Shown: positions 15,348 through 23,883, numbered from the stretch's first letter. The stretch is 64,000 nucleotides of DNA from Streptomyces sp. NBC_00234 (GCF_036195325.1 NZ_CP108101.1:4464001-4528000); one strand, 5' to 3'. Program-made: numbers and translations. Notes: a model not told the origin generated them from the letters alone.

Positions 15348-16022
15348 TCAGTGACCCGCGCTCTGGGAGGCGGTCGCCCCGGCCTCCGGGGAGGCCGAGC
15401 CGGTCGCCGGCTCCGTCGGCGAGCCGGTCGCGCCGGGCGTCCCGGTGGCGCTCGGGGAGGCGGTCCCGGAGGGCGCCTGCGAGGCCGTCGGCTTCGGGAG
15501 CACGGGCAGCGCGCTCGGGCCGAAGCCCTTGAAGAAGGTCGTGGCCGGGACGACGGAGGCACCCAGCTCGATGTCGCCGGTCTCGCTGAACTTGAAGACG
15601 ACCGTCTGGACGTCGCCGTTGCGGGCGGCCTCGTGGCCGTCCTCGATCACGGCTGCGGCGTTGCCCTTGCCGCCGAGCAGGACGGAGCCGCCGGCCGGGA
15701 CGACGACCGGGCCCTTGCCCTTTGCGGCGTGCAGCGTCACCGGGGTGTTGCTGCCGGGCAGCGTGATGGCCTCCAGGACCTCACCCTTGGTGCCGTTGTT
15801 GAACAGCGTGGCGGTGACGACTGCCGGACCCTTGGCGCCGTGCTCGGGCTGAGTGATGACGTTCGCGTTCTGGATCTTGATGTTGTCGACGGCAGTGGCT
15901 GCGTTGTCCGGCCTGACCTGGAGCGTCTGTGCGTCGTTGCCCGCGCTGCACGCGGACATCGAGGCGATCGAGAACACGATGGCAGTGGCGGCGAGGGCGC
16001 CGTGTCGAAGGCTGCGGCTCAC
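15348..16022 (-). CDS. Lipoprotein with DUF461-like domain
   Basis: The 224-residue product has a signal with lipobox (IASMSAC, Cys about residue 25). The central part, residues about 35-165, is a beta sandwich-like region (NANVITQPEHGAKGPAVVTA, later VVVPAGGSVLLGGKG) reminiscent of DUF461/PCuAC copper-chaperone folds, but the expected His/Met copper ligands are not evident. The C-terminal 50 residues are a Pro/Ser/Thr/Ala-rich tail suited to spanning the cell wall. It is transcribed alone, convergent with phoRP. Confidence 0.65.
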   Translation of the reverse strand: MSRSLRHGALAATAIVFSIASMSACSAGNDAQTLQVRPDNAATAVDNIKIQNANVITQPEHGAKGPAVVTATLFNNGTKGEVLEAITLPGSNTPVTLHAAKGKGPVVVPAGGSVLLGGKGNAAAVIEDGHEAARNGDVQTVVFKFSETGDIELGASVVPATTFFKGFGPSALPVLPKPTASQAPSGTASPSATGTPGATGSPTEPATGSASPEAGATASQSAGH

Positions 16023-16614
16023 GGCGGCGGCAACTCCTTGAACGTTCGGACTGCGGACGGTCGGACTCTGCGGACAGGAGGGGCGACCGGCGTAAAGCCG
16101 CCCTAAGTGTGTGTCAGCGCGCTCAGGTTACCGAGCCACCGTCCCCGCTCCGCACCCGACCCGCCCCCTACGGCGCCCGGGCATGACCGGCGGACCGCGT
16201 GCGCGCCGATTCACCCTCCGTTCGCATAACCCCGGTGATCAATTCCGGGACGTGGCGCATTCCGTGCACATAATCCACGCGGTTGCCGACCGTTGATCAA
16301 TTTCATTGACCATCGACCGCTTACGTCCGTACGGGTGATCGATCTCCGAACGGAGTACGGAAAGTTCATCATCTGGAATCCGGCAAAACGGGACGTTCGA
16401 CACCTTCGGAGCGGGATCCCGCGGGTGTAACGCCCGCGTTTCACCTCGGCCGCACAGCCGCTCCGACCTGCGAATACCGCCTTCCGGAAGCCTTCCGCAG
16501 CACGTTCGTGTTGCTGTTGTCAAGCCCCGAGATATGCCCTGACCTGCGAAAACGCCATTCAGGAGAAGCTGTTCTCGTGTTACTCTGGATAGCCACGGAA
16601 GGGGTACCTGTCAC
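16023..16614. other. Long intergenic region upstream of carD
   Basis: No gene is seen in these 592 bases, which separate a divergent lipoprotein from carD. The stretch is more AT-rich than its surroundings. It contains a PHO-box-like element (16209-16230), two TGATCAATT copies near 16237 and 16294, a GCGGGTGTAACGCCCGC hairpin near 16421-16437 and a TACTCT -10 candidate at 16581-16586. CarD transcription is presumably driven from here. Confidence 0.5.
16209..16230 (+). promoter_or_regulatory. PHO-box-like direct repeat
   Basis: Two adjacent 11-base units, ATTCACCCTCC and GTTCGCATAAC, each differ by about one key base from the PhoP consensus GTTCAYYYNNC. The site lies 187 bases before the lipoprotein start and 385 before carD. 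Whether PhoP binds here is untested. Confidence 0.4.
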
Positions 16615-17097
16615 ATGACGTTCAAGGTTGGCGACACCGTGGTCTATCCCCATCACGGGGCCGCGCTGATCGAGGCTATTGAGACTCGCCAGATCAAAGG
16701 CGTGGACAAGACCTACTTGGTGCTCAAGGTCGCCCAGGGTGACTTGACGGTTCGTGTACCGGCGGACAACGCGGAGTTCGTCGGAGTGCGCGACGTGGTC
16801 GGGCAAGAGGGCCTGGACCGGGTCTTCGAGGTGCTGCGCGCACCGTACGCCGAAGAGCCGACGAACTGGTCCCGGCGTTACAAGGCAAATCTCGAGAAGC
16901 TCGCCTCCGGCGATGTCATCAAGGTCGCGGAAGTGGTTCGCGACCTGTGGCGTCGTGAGCGCGAGCGCGGTCTCTCCGCAGGCGAAAAGCGCATGCTCGC
17001 CAAGGCCCGCCAGATTCTGGTGAGCGAGCTGGCTCTTGCGGAGAACACGAACGAGGACAAGGCCGAGGCTCTGCTCGACGAGGTCCTCGCGTCCTGA
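16615..17097 (+). CDS. carD: CarD/CdnL-family RNA polymerase-binding factor
   Basis: This 160-residue protein has the CarD N-terminal RNA-polymerase-interaction Tudor-like domain (FKVGDTVVYPHHGAALIEAI, residues 3-60) and a helical C-terminal DNA-binding domain including SRRYKANLEKLASGD and DLWRRERERGLSAGEKRML. In actinobacteria it stabilises open complexes at housekeeping promoters and is usually essential. Start ATG 16615 follows GGAAGGGG. It precedes the isoprenoid genes ispD-ispF, the usual actinobacterial order, although a 280-base gap suggests a separate promoter for those genes. Confidence 0.95.
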   Translation: MTFKVGDTVVYPHHGAALIEAIETRQIKGVDKTYLVLKVAQGDLTVRVPADNAEFVGVRDVVGQEGLDRVFEVLRAPYAEEPTNWSRRYKANLEKLASGDVIKVAEVVRDLWRRERERGLSAGEKRMLAKARQILVSELALAENTNEDKAEALLDEVLAS

Positions 17098-17383
17098 ACC
17101 GGATCGCACCGGTCGTATGAATGTGCCGCGGTGCCCGATGACCAGCCGTATTCACGGTGTGTCGCCGGGCGCTGCGGCATGTTCGGCTCCAAATGCGATG
17201 TCTTAATTCAGCCGTTCTCCACAGCACTATTCAGCCATGCGCGCGCAATGAGCGGCCGGTGAGGCTTGTTCGACCAGGTGTCACGGAAGGGTCCCGGTCA
17301 AGTCAAGCGTCCCGCCCGGCTCGCTGTGGCCATACCCATGTCGGCCGTGGAAACAAACCTGCCGAAGCTTCGGAGTGCAACCG

Positions 17384-18148
17384 ATGTCACCGATGTCACC
17401 GACGCCTGACGAATCGCGCCCTCCCCGCACCGCTGCGGTGATCCCCGCGGCCGGCCGGGGCGTACGTCTCGGGCCGGGTGCGCCCAAGGCGCTCCGGGCC
17501 CTCAGCGGGACCCCGATCCTGATCCACGCGGTCCGGGCCATGGCCGCCTCCCGTGCCGTCAGCCTGGTCGTCGTGGTCGCACCGCCGGACGGCGCGCCCG
17601 AGGTGAAGAACCTCCTCGACGAACACGCCCTGCCCGAGCGCACCGACTATCTGGTCGTGCCCGGGGGCGAGACCCGACAGGAGTCGGTGAAGCTCGGCCT
17701 CGACGCGCTGCCCGACGACATCGCCGTCGTGCTCGTCCACGACGCGGCCCGCCCGCTCGTGCCGGTGGACACCGTGGACGCGGTGGTCGAGGCCGTACGG
17801 GACGGGGCGCCCGCCGTCGTACCCGCGCTGCCGCTCGCCGACACCGTCAAGGAGGTCGAGCCGGGGAAGCCGGGGGACCCCGAGCCGGTGCTCGCCACAC
17901 CCGTACGCGCCAGGCTGCGCGCCGTGCAGACCCCGCAGGGTTTCGACCGCGACACGCTGGTCCGCGCGCACGCGACCGTGGTCGTCGGCGGCGAGGGAGC
18001 CACCGACGACGCGGGCATGGTGGAACAGCTCGGGGCGCCGGTCGTCGTCGTACCCGGGCACGAAGAGGCGTTCAAGGTGACCCGGCCGCTCGACCTGCTG
18101 CTGGCCGAGGCGGTTCTCGCACGCCGGAGGGCGAACGATGGTTTCTGA
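17384..18148 (+). CDS. ispD: 2-C-methyl-D-erythritol 4-phosphate cytidylyltransferase
   Basis: This is step three of the MEP isoprenoid pathway: CTP plus MEP gives CDP-ME. The 254-residue protein shows the nucleotide-binding start AAVIPAAGRGVRLG, followed by RQESVKLGL, VLVHDAARPLV and TPQGFDRDTL. ATG 17384 is chosen because GGAG lies eight bases upstream; GTG 17375 is in frame, and an identical short repeat (ATGTCACCG) makes ATG 17393 another option. Its end overlaps the start of ispF by 11 bases, implying coupling. Confidence 0.93.
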   Translation: MSPMSPTPDESRPPRTAAVIPAAGRGVRLGPGAPKALRALSGTPILIHAVRAMAASRAVSLVVVVAPPDGAPEVKNLLDEHALPERTDYLVVPGGETRQESVKLGLDALPDDIAVVLVHDAARPLVPVDTVDAVVEAVRDGAPAVVPALPLADTVKEVEPGKPGDPEPVLATPVRARLRAVQTPQGFDRDTLVRAHATVVVGGEGATDDAGMVEQLGAPVVVVPGHEEAFKVTRPLDLLLAEAVLARRRANDGF

Positions 18149-18653
18149 CCGGCAGACGGCTCCCGTGATTCCGCTCGTCGGGATCGGGACCGACATCCAC
18201 GCGTTCGAAGAGGGCCGCGAGCTGTGGTGCGCGGGGCTGTTGTGGGAGGGCGAGGGTCCGGGGCTGGCCGGCCACTCCGACGCGGACGTGGTCGCGCACG
18301 CCGCCTGCAACGCACTGTTCTCGGCCGCCGGTCTCGGCGACCTGGGCCAGCACTTCGGTACGGGGCGCCCCGAGTGGTCGGGCGCCTCCGGCGTCACGCT
18401 GCTCACCGAGGCGGCGCGGATCGTGCGGTCCTCGGGGTACGAGATCGGCAACGTGGCCGTGCAGGTCGTCGGCGTACGGCCGAAGATCGGCAAGCGCCGC
18501 GACGAGGCGCAGAAGGTTCTGACGGCCGCGGTCGGCGCGCCGGTGTCGCTGTCCGCCGCCACGTCCGACGGTCTGGGCTTCACGGGCCGGGGCGAGGGAA
18601 TCGCGGGCATCGCGACGGCGCTGGTGTACCGAGTGGCCGGGTCGTCCGCCTGA
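18138..18653 (+). CDS. ispF: 2-C-methyl-D-erythritol 2,4-cyclodiphosphate synthase
   Basis: The 171-residue enzyme cyclises CDP-ME 2-phosphate, the fifth MEP step. Metal ligands lie in GIGTDIHAF and GHSDADVVAHA, and LGDLGQHF and TSDGLGFTGRGEGI are typical. It overlaps ispD by 11 bases. The stop codon lies inside a 27-base direct repeat duplicated 45 bases further on, and a complex repeat island follows, so the very C-terminal residues (AGSSA) may be strain-variable. Confidence 0.94.
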   Translation: MVSDRQTAPVIPLVGIGTDIHAFEEGRELWCAGLLWEGEGPGLAGHSDADVVAHAACNALFSAAGLGDLGQHFGTGRPEWSGASGVTLLTEAARIVRSSGYEIGNVAVQVVGVRPKIGKRRDEAQKVLTAAVGAPVSLSAATSDGLGFTGRGEGIAGIATALVYRVAGSSA

Positions 18654-18708
18654 GCGGTGGTGGCTTGGTCGGGGCGGGTGCCCGGGTCGTCCGCCTGAGC
18701 GGTGGTGG
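18637..18708. repeat. Direct duplication spanning the ispF stop
   Basis: The 27 bases at 18637-18663 (CCGGGTCGTCCGCCTGAGCG plus GTGGTGG) recur identically at 18682-18708, offset 45 bases. The first copy contains the ispF TGA. The following bases are partly similar, consistent with a tandem duplication that later diverged. Confidence 0.85.
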
Positions 18709-18715
18709 GTTGGGT

Positions 18716-19092
18716 GGGGCCCCTCCGGAGTGTCTCCTCGGGACGGGCGTGGCACCCGGGTCCGGAGCGAACGAACCCGGGTCGTACGCCCGCCCCTGCG
18801 GGGACCCTCCTGCACGGCCCCACCCGCGTCTCGCGGTCATCTGCATCCCGGTGGCACGGCCCGCAGCGACCCGCCGGCACCGATCCTGTCTCCGCTCGCC
18901 CGGTGGCACGGCCCGCAGCTGCGTTCCGGCACCGATCCCGTCTCGGCTCGCCCGGTGGCATGGCCCGCAGCGACGCTCCGGCCGGTCCGGGGCCGTGCAG
19001 GAGGGTCCCCGCAGGGTGACGAACGGATACCCGGGTACGGAGACGTCTCCGCCGAACGTTCGTTGCCCGAGGAGACACTCCGGAGGGGCCCC
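18716..19092. repeat. Large two-part inverted repeat flanking a tandem array
   Basis: Outer arms 18716-18742 and 19066-19092 are perfect 27-base complements (left begins GGGGCCCCTCCGGAGTGTCT). Inner arms 18795-18821 and 18989-19015 are also perfect 27-base complements (left begins CCTGCGGGGACCCTCCTGCA). The DNA between outer and inner arms has diverged. The structure could fold into a very long hairpin or mark a defunct MITE-like element. Confidence 0.85.
18847..18988. repeat. Three tandem 52-bp repeats inside the inverted repeat
   Basis: CCCGGTGGCACGGCCCGCAG begins at 18847 and 18899 and recurs with one change at 18951, each followed by similar sequence containing CCGGCACCGATCC in the first two units. 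The period is exactly 52 bases. There are no unique spacers, so this is not a CRISPR array. Confidence 0.85.
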
Positions 19093-19137
19093 GGACCACC
19101 CCGAACCGGCCACCACGGACCGCGGCACCACCACCCG

Positions 19138-19162
19138 GCCCGTCCGGCGCTTGAGGACAAAA
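19138..19162. repeat. Common streptomycete intergenic repeat
   Basis: CCCGTCCGGCGCTTGAGGAC matches an intergenic motif I know to be scattered through many Streptomyces genomes (consensus CCCGTCCGGCGNTTGAGGAC). Its function is unknown. Confidence 0.55.
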
Positions 19163-19241
19163 CGGCGCCCACGGACCGGGGCGCCGAACGGAACCTCCGG
19201 CAAGGACCCGGGCACTGGTGCGGGCCCACTACCCTTGAGGG

Positions 19242-20642
19242 GTGACTATTCGCCTGCATGACACCAGCGCCCGGAAGATCCGTGATTTCGTTCCGCTCAC
19301 AGCGGGCTGTGTCTCGATCTACCTCTGTGGCGCGACTGTCCAGGCCGCCCCGCACATCGGGCACATCCGGTCGGGCCTGAACTTCGACATCATGCGCCGC
19401 TGGTTCGAGTACCGCGGCTACGACGTCACGTTCGTCCGGAACGTCACCGACATCGACGACAAGATCATCAACAAGTCGGCCGAGCAGGGCCGCCCCTGGT
19501 GGTCGATCGGGTACGAGAACGAGCGCGCGTTCAACAACGGCTACGACGCGCTCGGCTGCCTCCCGCCCACGTACGAACCGCGCGCCACCGGCCACATCAC
19601 CGAGATGGTCGAGATGATGCGCGGTCTCATCGAGCGCGGTCACGCCTACGAGGCCGACGGCAACGTCTACTTCGACGTGCGCTCGTTCCCCGGATACCTG
19701 GAGCTCTCCAACCAGGAGCTCGACGACCTGCGCCAGCCGTCCGGCGAGGGCGAGACCGGCAAGCGGGACCAGCGCGACTTCGCCATGTGGAAGTCGGCGA
19801 AGCCCGGCGAGCCGAGCTGGGAGACCCCGTGGGGCCGCGGCCGGCCCGGCTGGCACCTGGAGTGCTCCGCCATGGCGCACAAGTACCTCGGTACCGCCTT
19901 CGACATCCACGGCGGCGGCATCGACCTGATCTTCCCGCACCACGAGAACGAGATCGCCCAGGCCAAGGCGTACGGCGACGAGTTCGCGAAGTACTGGGTG
20001 CACAACGGCTGGGTCACCATGTCCGGCGAGAAGATGTCGAAGTCGCTCGGCAACTCCGTGCTGGTCAGCGAGATGGTCAAGGCGTGGCGCCCCATCGTGC
20101 TGCGGTACTACCTCGGCACCCCGCACTACCGCTCGATGATCGAGTACAGCGAGGAGGCCCTGCGCGAGGCGGAGTCCGCGTTCGCGCGGATCGAGGGCTT
20201 CGTGCAGCGGGTCACCGAGAAGGCGGGGGAGACGGTCGAGCCCGCCGCCGAGGTGCCGCCCGCGTTCGCCGAGGCGATGGACGACGACCTGGGCGTCCCG
20301 CAGGCGCTGGCGATCGTCCACACCACGGTCCGCCAGGGCAACTCCGCCCTCGCGGCCGACGACAAGGAAGCCGCCGTCGCCCGCCTCGCCGAGGTGCGCG
20401 CCATGCTCGGCGTCCTCGGCCTCGACCCGCTCGACCCGCACTGGGCGGGCGAGAGCGACCGCGGCGAGGACCTGCACGGCGTCGTCGACACCCTCGTACG
20501 TCTCGTTCTCGACCAGCGCCAGTCGGCACGCGCCCGCAAGGACTGGGCCGCGGCCGACGCGATCCGCGATCAGCTCAACCAGTCCGGACTCGTCATCGAG
20601 GACAGCCCCAACGGTCCCCGATGGACGCTCGGGCCGCGCTAG
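19242..20642 (+). CDS. cysS: Cysteinyl-tRNA synthetase
   Basis: The 466-residue class I synthetase charges tRNA-Cys. It carries the HIGH motif in APHIGHIRSG, the KMSKS loop as EKMSKSLGNS, zinc-site residues around YLCGAT, ECSAMAH and FPHHENE, and a C-terminal helical domain. The GTG start at 19242 is seven bases after TACCCT, so the mRNA is probably leaderless. Its position next to rlmB is conserved in actinobacteria. A tight hairpin separates it from rlmB. Confidence 0.95.
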   Translation: MTIRLHDTSARKIRDFVPLTAGCVSIYLCGATVQAAPHIGHIRSGLNFDIMRRWFEYRGYDVTFVRNVTDIDDKIINKSAEQGRPWWSIGYENERAFNNGYDALGCLPPTYEPRATGHITEMVEMMRGLIERGHAYEADGNVYFDVRSFPGYLELSNQELDDLRQPSGEGETGKRDQRDFAMWKSAKPGEPSWETPWGRGRPGWHLECSAMAHKYLGTAFDIHGGGIDLIFPHHENEIAQAKAYGDEFAKYWVHNGWVTMSGEKMSKSLGNSVLVSEMVKAWRPIVLRYYLGTPHYRSMIEYSEEALREAESAFARIEGFVQRVTEKAGETVEPAAEVPPAFAEAMDDDLGVPQALAIVHTTVRQGNSALAADDKEAAVARLAEVRAMLGVLGLDPLDPHWAGESDRGEDLHGVVDTLVRLVLDQRQSARARKDWAAADAIRDQLNQSGLVIEDSPNGPRWTLGPR

Positions 20643-20675
20643 CAAGCCTCTCCGCACCGGTCTGACCGGCGCAAA

Positions 20676-20703
20676 TGTGCCGCCCGGCGTTCCGGGCGGC
20701 ACA
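20676..20703 (+). terminator. Hairpin between cysS and rlmB
   Basis: TGTGCCGCCCGG pairs perfectly with CCGGGCGGCACA around loop CGTT, followed by CTTTCACTT. It should terminate or attenuate cysS transcription before rlmB. Confidence 0.8.
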
Positions 20704-20748
20704 CTTTCACTTGAAGACATATTTCTGAAGCAACGAAACAGGTAGGTC

Positions 20749-21705
20749 ATGGCCGGGAACAGCCAGCGCAGGAACCGCCGCACGTCCAACAAGAAGGGCA
20801 TGCAGGTCGGCAGCGGTGGTCAGCGACGCCGTGGTCTCGAAGGCAAGGGACCGACGCCGCCCGCCGAAGCCCGTAAGAAGCACAAGAAGAACCGCATCGC
20901 GACCGCCAAGGCCAAGCAGGCCGCGGTCCGCCGTCCGGCTCCCCGCCGCGGCGGTGTCAAGGGCTCGTCCGAGATGGTCGTCGGCCGCAACCCGGTCTTC
21001 GAGGCGCTGCGCGACGGTGTCCCCGCGACCACGCTCTACGTCCAGCAGTACATCGACAACGACGAGCGGGTGCGCGAGGCGCTCCAGCTCGCGGGTGCGC
21101 GCGGCAACATCAACCTGATGGAGGCCCCGCGTCCCGAGCTCGACCGGATGACGAACGGCCTGAACCACCAGGGCCTCGTCCTCCAGGTCCCGCCGTACGA
21201 GTACGCGCACCCGGAGGACCTCACCAACGCCGCGTACGACAACGGCGAGGACCCGCTGATCGTCGCCCTCGACGGGGTGACCGACCCGCGCAACCTCGGT
21301 GCGATCGTCCGTTCCGTGTCCGCGTTCGGCGGTCACGGCGTGGTCGTGCCCGAGCGCCGCGCGGCCGGGATGACGGCCGGTGCCTGGAAGTCCTCCGCCG
21401 GTACGGCGGCCCGTACGCCGGTCTCCCGTGTCACCAACCTGACGCGGGCCCTGGAGGGCTACCAGAAGGCCGGGATCACGGTCGTGGGCCTGGCGGCCGA
21501 CGGCGAGCACACGGTCGAGGACCTGGAGGCCCTGGCGGGTCCGGTCGTCATCGTGATCGGTAGCGAGGGCAAGGGTCTGGGCCGGCTCGTCGGCGAGACC
21601 TGTGACTACCGGGTGCGGATCTCGATGCCGGGTGGTGCCGAGTCGCTGAACGCCGGTGTCGCCGCGGGCATCGTGCTGTACGAGGTGGCGCGCCGCCGGG
21701 CGTAA
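20749..21705 (+). CDS. rlmB: 23S rRNA (guanosine-2251-2'-O)-methyltransferase RlmB
   Basis: The 318-residue SPOUT enzyme methylates G2251 (E. coli numbering) of 23S rRNA. A basic N-terminal extension (residues 1-65, with KKHKKNR) precedes the L30e-like substrate domain (VVGRNPVFEALRDG) and the SpoU knot, with motif 1 DGVTDPRNLGAIVRS, motif 2 VIVIGSEGKGLGRLV and motif 3 ISMPGGAESLNAGVAAGIVL. Start ATG 20749 follows AGGTAGGTC. The basic extension is usual in streptomycete orthologues. Confidence 0.92.
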   Translation: MAGNSQRRNRRTSNKKGMQVGSGGQRRRGLEGKGPTPPAEARKKHKKNRIATAKAKQAAVRRPAPRRGGVKGSSEMVVGRNPVFEALRDGVPATTLYVQQYIDNDERVREALQLAGARGNINLMEAPRPELDRMTNGLNHQGLVLQVPPYEYAHPEDLTNAAYDNGEDPLIVALDGVTDPRNLGAIVRSVSAFGGHGVVVPERRAAGMTAGAWKSSAGTAARTPVSRVTNLTRALEGYQKAGITVVGLAADGEHTVEDLEALAGPVVIVIGSEGKGLGRLVGETCDYRVRISMPGGAESLNAGVAAGIVLYEVARRRA

Positions 21706-21733
21706 GTCGTCGGGGCCGGCCGGGCGGGGCCCT

Positions 21734-22366
21734 TCAGGGCGCCCCGCCCGCCACCCCCGCCAGCCGTGCCCGCATCAGCGCGGCGATCGTGTACGCGTCG
21801 GTGATCCGGCCGTCGCCCACCATCGCCTCCGCCTCCGCGAACGGCACGGTGAGGCACCGGCGGATGCCCTCCGCCCTGTCCAGCGGGCCCGTCCCGCGGA
21901 TCCGCGCGGCGAACAGTGCCACGCGATCACCCGTCGCACCGGTGTCGGGATGGACCTCGCCGAGCGGGATCACCTCGACCGGCACGGCGCCGATCTCCTC
22001 CCCGAGCTCCTTCGCCGCGTTCTCCTCGGCGGAGAGCCCGGCCGTGCCGGCGCCGCGCGGCACCTCCCAGTGCCACGAACGCGTCGCGTGCCGGAAGTGC
22101 TCGATGAGCACCACGTCCCCGTCGAGCAGCGGCAGGATCACGCAGCCCTGCTCCGGGGTCGGGCTCAGGGAGCGGATGTACGTCCCCTCCGAGCCGTCCG
22201 GGAAGCGCACGGGGTCGCGTACGAGCAGGACGTACGGGTCCTGGTAGAGCACGCCGCCGGCCGCCGAGACCGCCACGGGGTCGGTCAGGATCTCGATGCC
22301 GCCGGGTTCGTTGCGGAAGAGGTCGGGGCGCTCCGCGCGCAGCTGCTCGTACTCGTCGGTGCTCAT
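21734..22366 (-). CDS. Nudix hydrolase, ADP-ribose pyrophosphatase-like
   Basis: The 210-residue protein has a Nudix domain in its C-terminal two thirds. The helix AAKELGEEIGA supplies the metal-binding glutamates, although the first Glu of the canonical GX5E is replaced by Leu in GLSAEEN. EHFRHATRSWHWEVPRG resembles ADP-ribose/NDP-sugar pyrophosphatases. Substrate is uncertain. Start ATG 22366 gives MSTDEYEQL; the much longer upstream frame is antisense-type read-through. It lies 35 bases downstream of the 493-residue unknown gene and is likely co-transcribed. Confidence 0.75.
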   Translation of the reverse strand: MSTDEYEQLRAERPDLFRNEPGGIEILTDPVAVSAAGGVLYQDPYVLLVRDPVRFPDGSEGTYIRSLSPTPEQGCVILPLLDGDVVLIEHFRHATRSWHWEVPRGAGTAGLSAEENAAKELGEEIGAVPVEVIPLGEVHPDTGATGDRVALFAARIRGTGPLDRAEGIRRCLTVPFAEAEAMVGDGRITDAYTIAALMRARLAGVAGGAP

Positions 22367-22401
22367 GTGTCGGTCGTGCTCCCCTTGGGACCCGCCACCG
22401 C

Positions 22402-23883
22402 TCACGCGTACGGCGACTGCTGATCGGCCTGGCGCCTGGGCGGCTGCGTGCCCGTCTCCTCGACCCGGCCTCCGTACGCCTTGAGGATCTTCGCCCAGTC
22501 CCTTTTGACACTGCCCAGTTGCAGCGAGGGCAATGTCAGGGAGTGCCCGAGTCCGCTGCGGGCTCCGGTGCCGCTCCGGTCGAAGAACTCCAGCCGCATG
22601 CTGAGCGCTCCGGCGAAGGCCGTCGCCATCTGGAGCGATCCGGCCAGCAGCGAGACCTCTTCGCCCGCGGTCACCTGGAGCGCGATGCCGGTGGATTCGA
22701 GGACCAGTGCCACCTTCATCTCCCGCTGGAAGCCCTGCCCGCGGCCGCTCACCTTGCGTGCCGCCCGCAGCATGCCGCGGTGCAGCCGGGCGACGTCCGC
22801 GGTGCCCGCGCGGAACTCCTCGGGGGTGGGCGTCCGGCCGTCGCGGAAGCTGCCGAGGACGAAGGAGTCCAGGGAGTTCACGTAGGCGTGCCACTCCTCC
22901 GTGGTGCGCAGCCGTGTCACGTCCGCGAGGGAGAGCGATCCGTAGGAGTTGGGGCCGTCCACCGCGCGGTGCAGGGCGTCGGCGAACAGGTCCCGCAGCA
23001 GCAGGCCGATCGCCTCCGGGTTGGTCTCCTGCGGGCGGACGTCGTCCCGCAGTTCCTGGAGCGTCGACCGGGGCGGGGAGCCGGGCGGGGTGAGTGCCGT
23101 GATGCGGCTGGCCTTCGGGACACCCAGGTTGTACAGGAGGTCGATCAACTGCTTGGCGGGCACGATGTGCTTGCCCTCCCGCAGGAGCCCCTCCCGTACC
23201 TCCGTGCCGGGCCGGGTCAGGAACTCGCGGTACACGGCCTCGCGGGTGATGGTCGCGTACAGGTCCTGGCGCACCGCCCAGACGGCGATGTCGGTGAGGA
23301 TTCCCTCCTTCATGGCGCGGACCTGCGCGACGGGGATGCCCAGCTGTTTGCTCAACGGGGCCTCGCGGAGCCGCTGGAGCATGGGCAGATGGCTGGAGAA
23401 GAACTGGCTGACGTGCGCCGTCGCCTCCCGGTTGGCCTCGTCGTCCCAGTCGAAGCGGACCAGTGCCGGTTCCGCCTCGTCGGCGAGCAGCCGCGCCCAG
23501 GCGCGGTGGACCCGCTCGTCGTACGTCCAGGAGAACCGTGCGGCCGGATCGCGTTCCGCGTACAGGAAGGGGACGAGCGCCTGTTCGTTCAGCAGCCGTA
23601 TGAACGCCTGGCGTTCGGACGGTTCGGCATCGGGCAGGTAGTTGGCGGAGACGGCTTCGTTGTTGAGGAAGTAGGCCCGATTGACCACCAGCGTGCCGCT
23701 GTTCACCAGGGCGCGGCGCAGTTCGGCCGCGGAGGCCGCCACGTCGTCGGGCGAGCGGCCGGGCGGGGCGCTGACCCTTTGCCGGGCGAGGGTGAGATCT
23801 CCGGGCAGCCACTGGTTGTCCAGGGCCTGCGCCATCACCGGGTACCGCGTGAGGTCCTTGAAGGTGAGCAACTGTCCGGTCAT
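22402..23883 (-). CDS. Unknown protein, about 493 residues
   Basis: I do not recognise a family. The protein is soluble, with no signal peptide or membrane segment, and rich in helix-forming stretches with many Arg/Glu/Leu. The N-terminal 350 residues look alpha-helical (including LLYNLGVPKASRITAL and LLLRDLFADALHRAV) and the C-terminal 130 more beta-like (MKVALVLESTGIALQVTAG). The start is ambiguous: ATG 23883 (MTGQLLTFKD) is preferred because the alternative, ATG 23943, would place a palindrome (23905-23930) inside the coding sequence. It is divergent from a DoxX gene, with a Nudix gene downstream. Confidence 0.6.
   Translation of the reverse strand: MTGQLLTFKDLTRYPVMAQALDNQWLPGDLTLARQRVSAPPGRSPDDVAASAAELRRALVNSGTLVVNRAYFLNNEAVSANYLPDAEPSERQAFIRLLNEQALVPFLYAERDPAARFSWTYDERVHRAWARLLADEAEPALVRFDWDDEANREATAHVSQFFSSHLPMLQRLREAPLSKQLGIPVAQVRAMKEGILTDIAVWAVRQDLYATITREAVYREFLTRPGTEVREGLLREGKHIVPAKQLIDLLYNLGVPKASRITALTPPGSPPRSTLQELRDDVRPQETNPEAIGLLLRDLFADALHRAVDGPNSYGSLSLADVTRLRTTEEWHAYVNSLDSFVLGSFRDGRTPTPEEFRAGTADVARLHRGMLRAARKVSGRGQGFQREMKVALVLESTGIALQVTAGEEVSLLAGSLQMATAFAGALSMRLEFFDRSGTGARSGLGHSLTLPSLQLGSVKRDWAKILKAYGGRVEETGTQPPRRQADQQSPYA

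Larger units (their letters stand above)
18654..19241. other. Repeat-rich intergenic island between ispF and cysS
   Basis: This 588-base stretch has no convincing gene; ORFs across it on both strands consist of repeat units. It contains the end of the ispF duplication, a large inverted repeat (18716-19092) enclosing three 52-base tandem units, a copy of the widespread streptomycete intergenic repeat around 19138-19162, a GGCGCC hairpin near 19164-19185, and the leaderless cysS promoter. Confidence 0.75.

Noticed and set aside
18847..18988. Possible CRISPR array
   Set aside because: Three contiguous 52-base units without spacers, and no cas genes in the window.
18837..20801. 654-residue minus-strand open frame through the repeat island and cysS
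   Set aside because: It is antisense to cysS, which has all synthetase motifs, and its C-terminal part is repeat-encoded.
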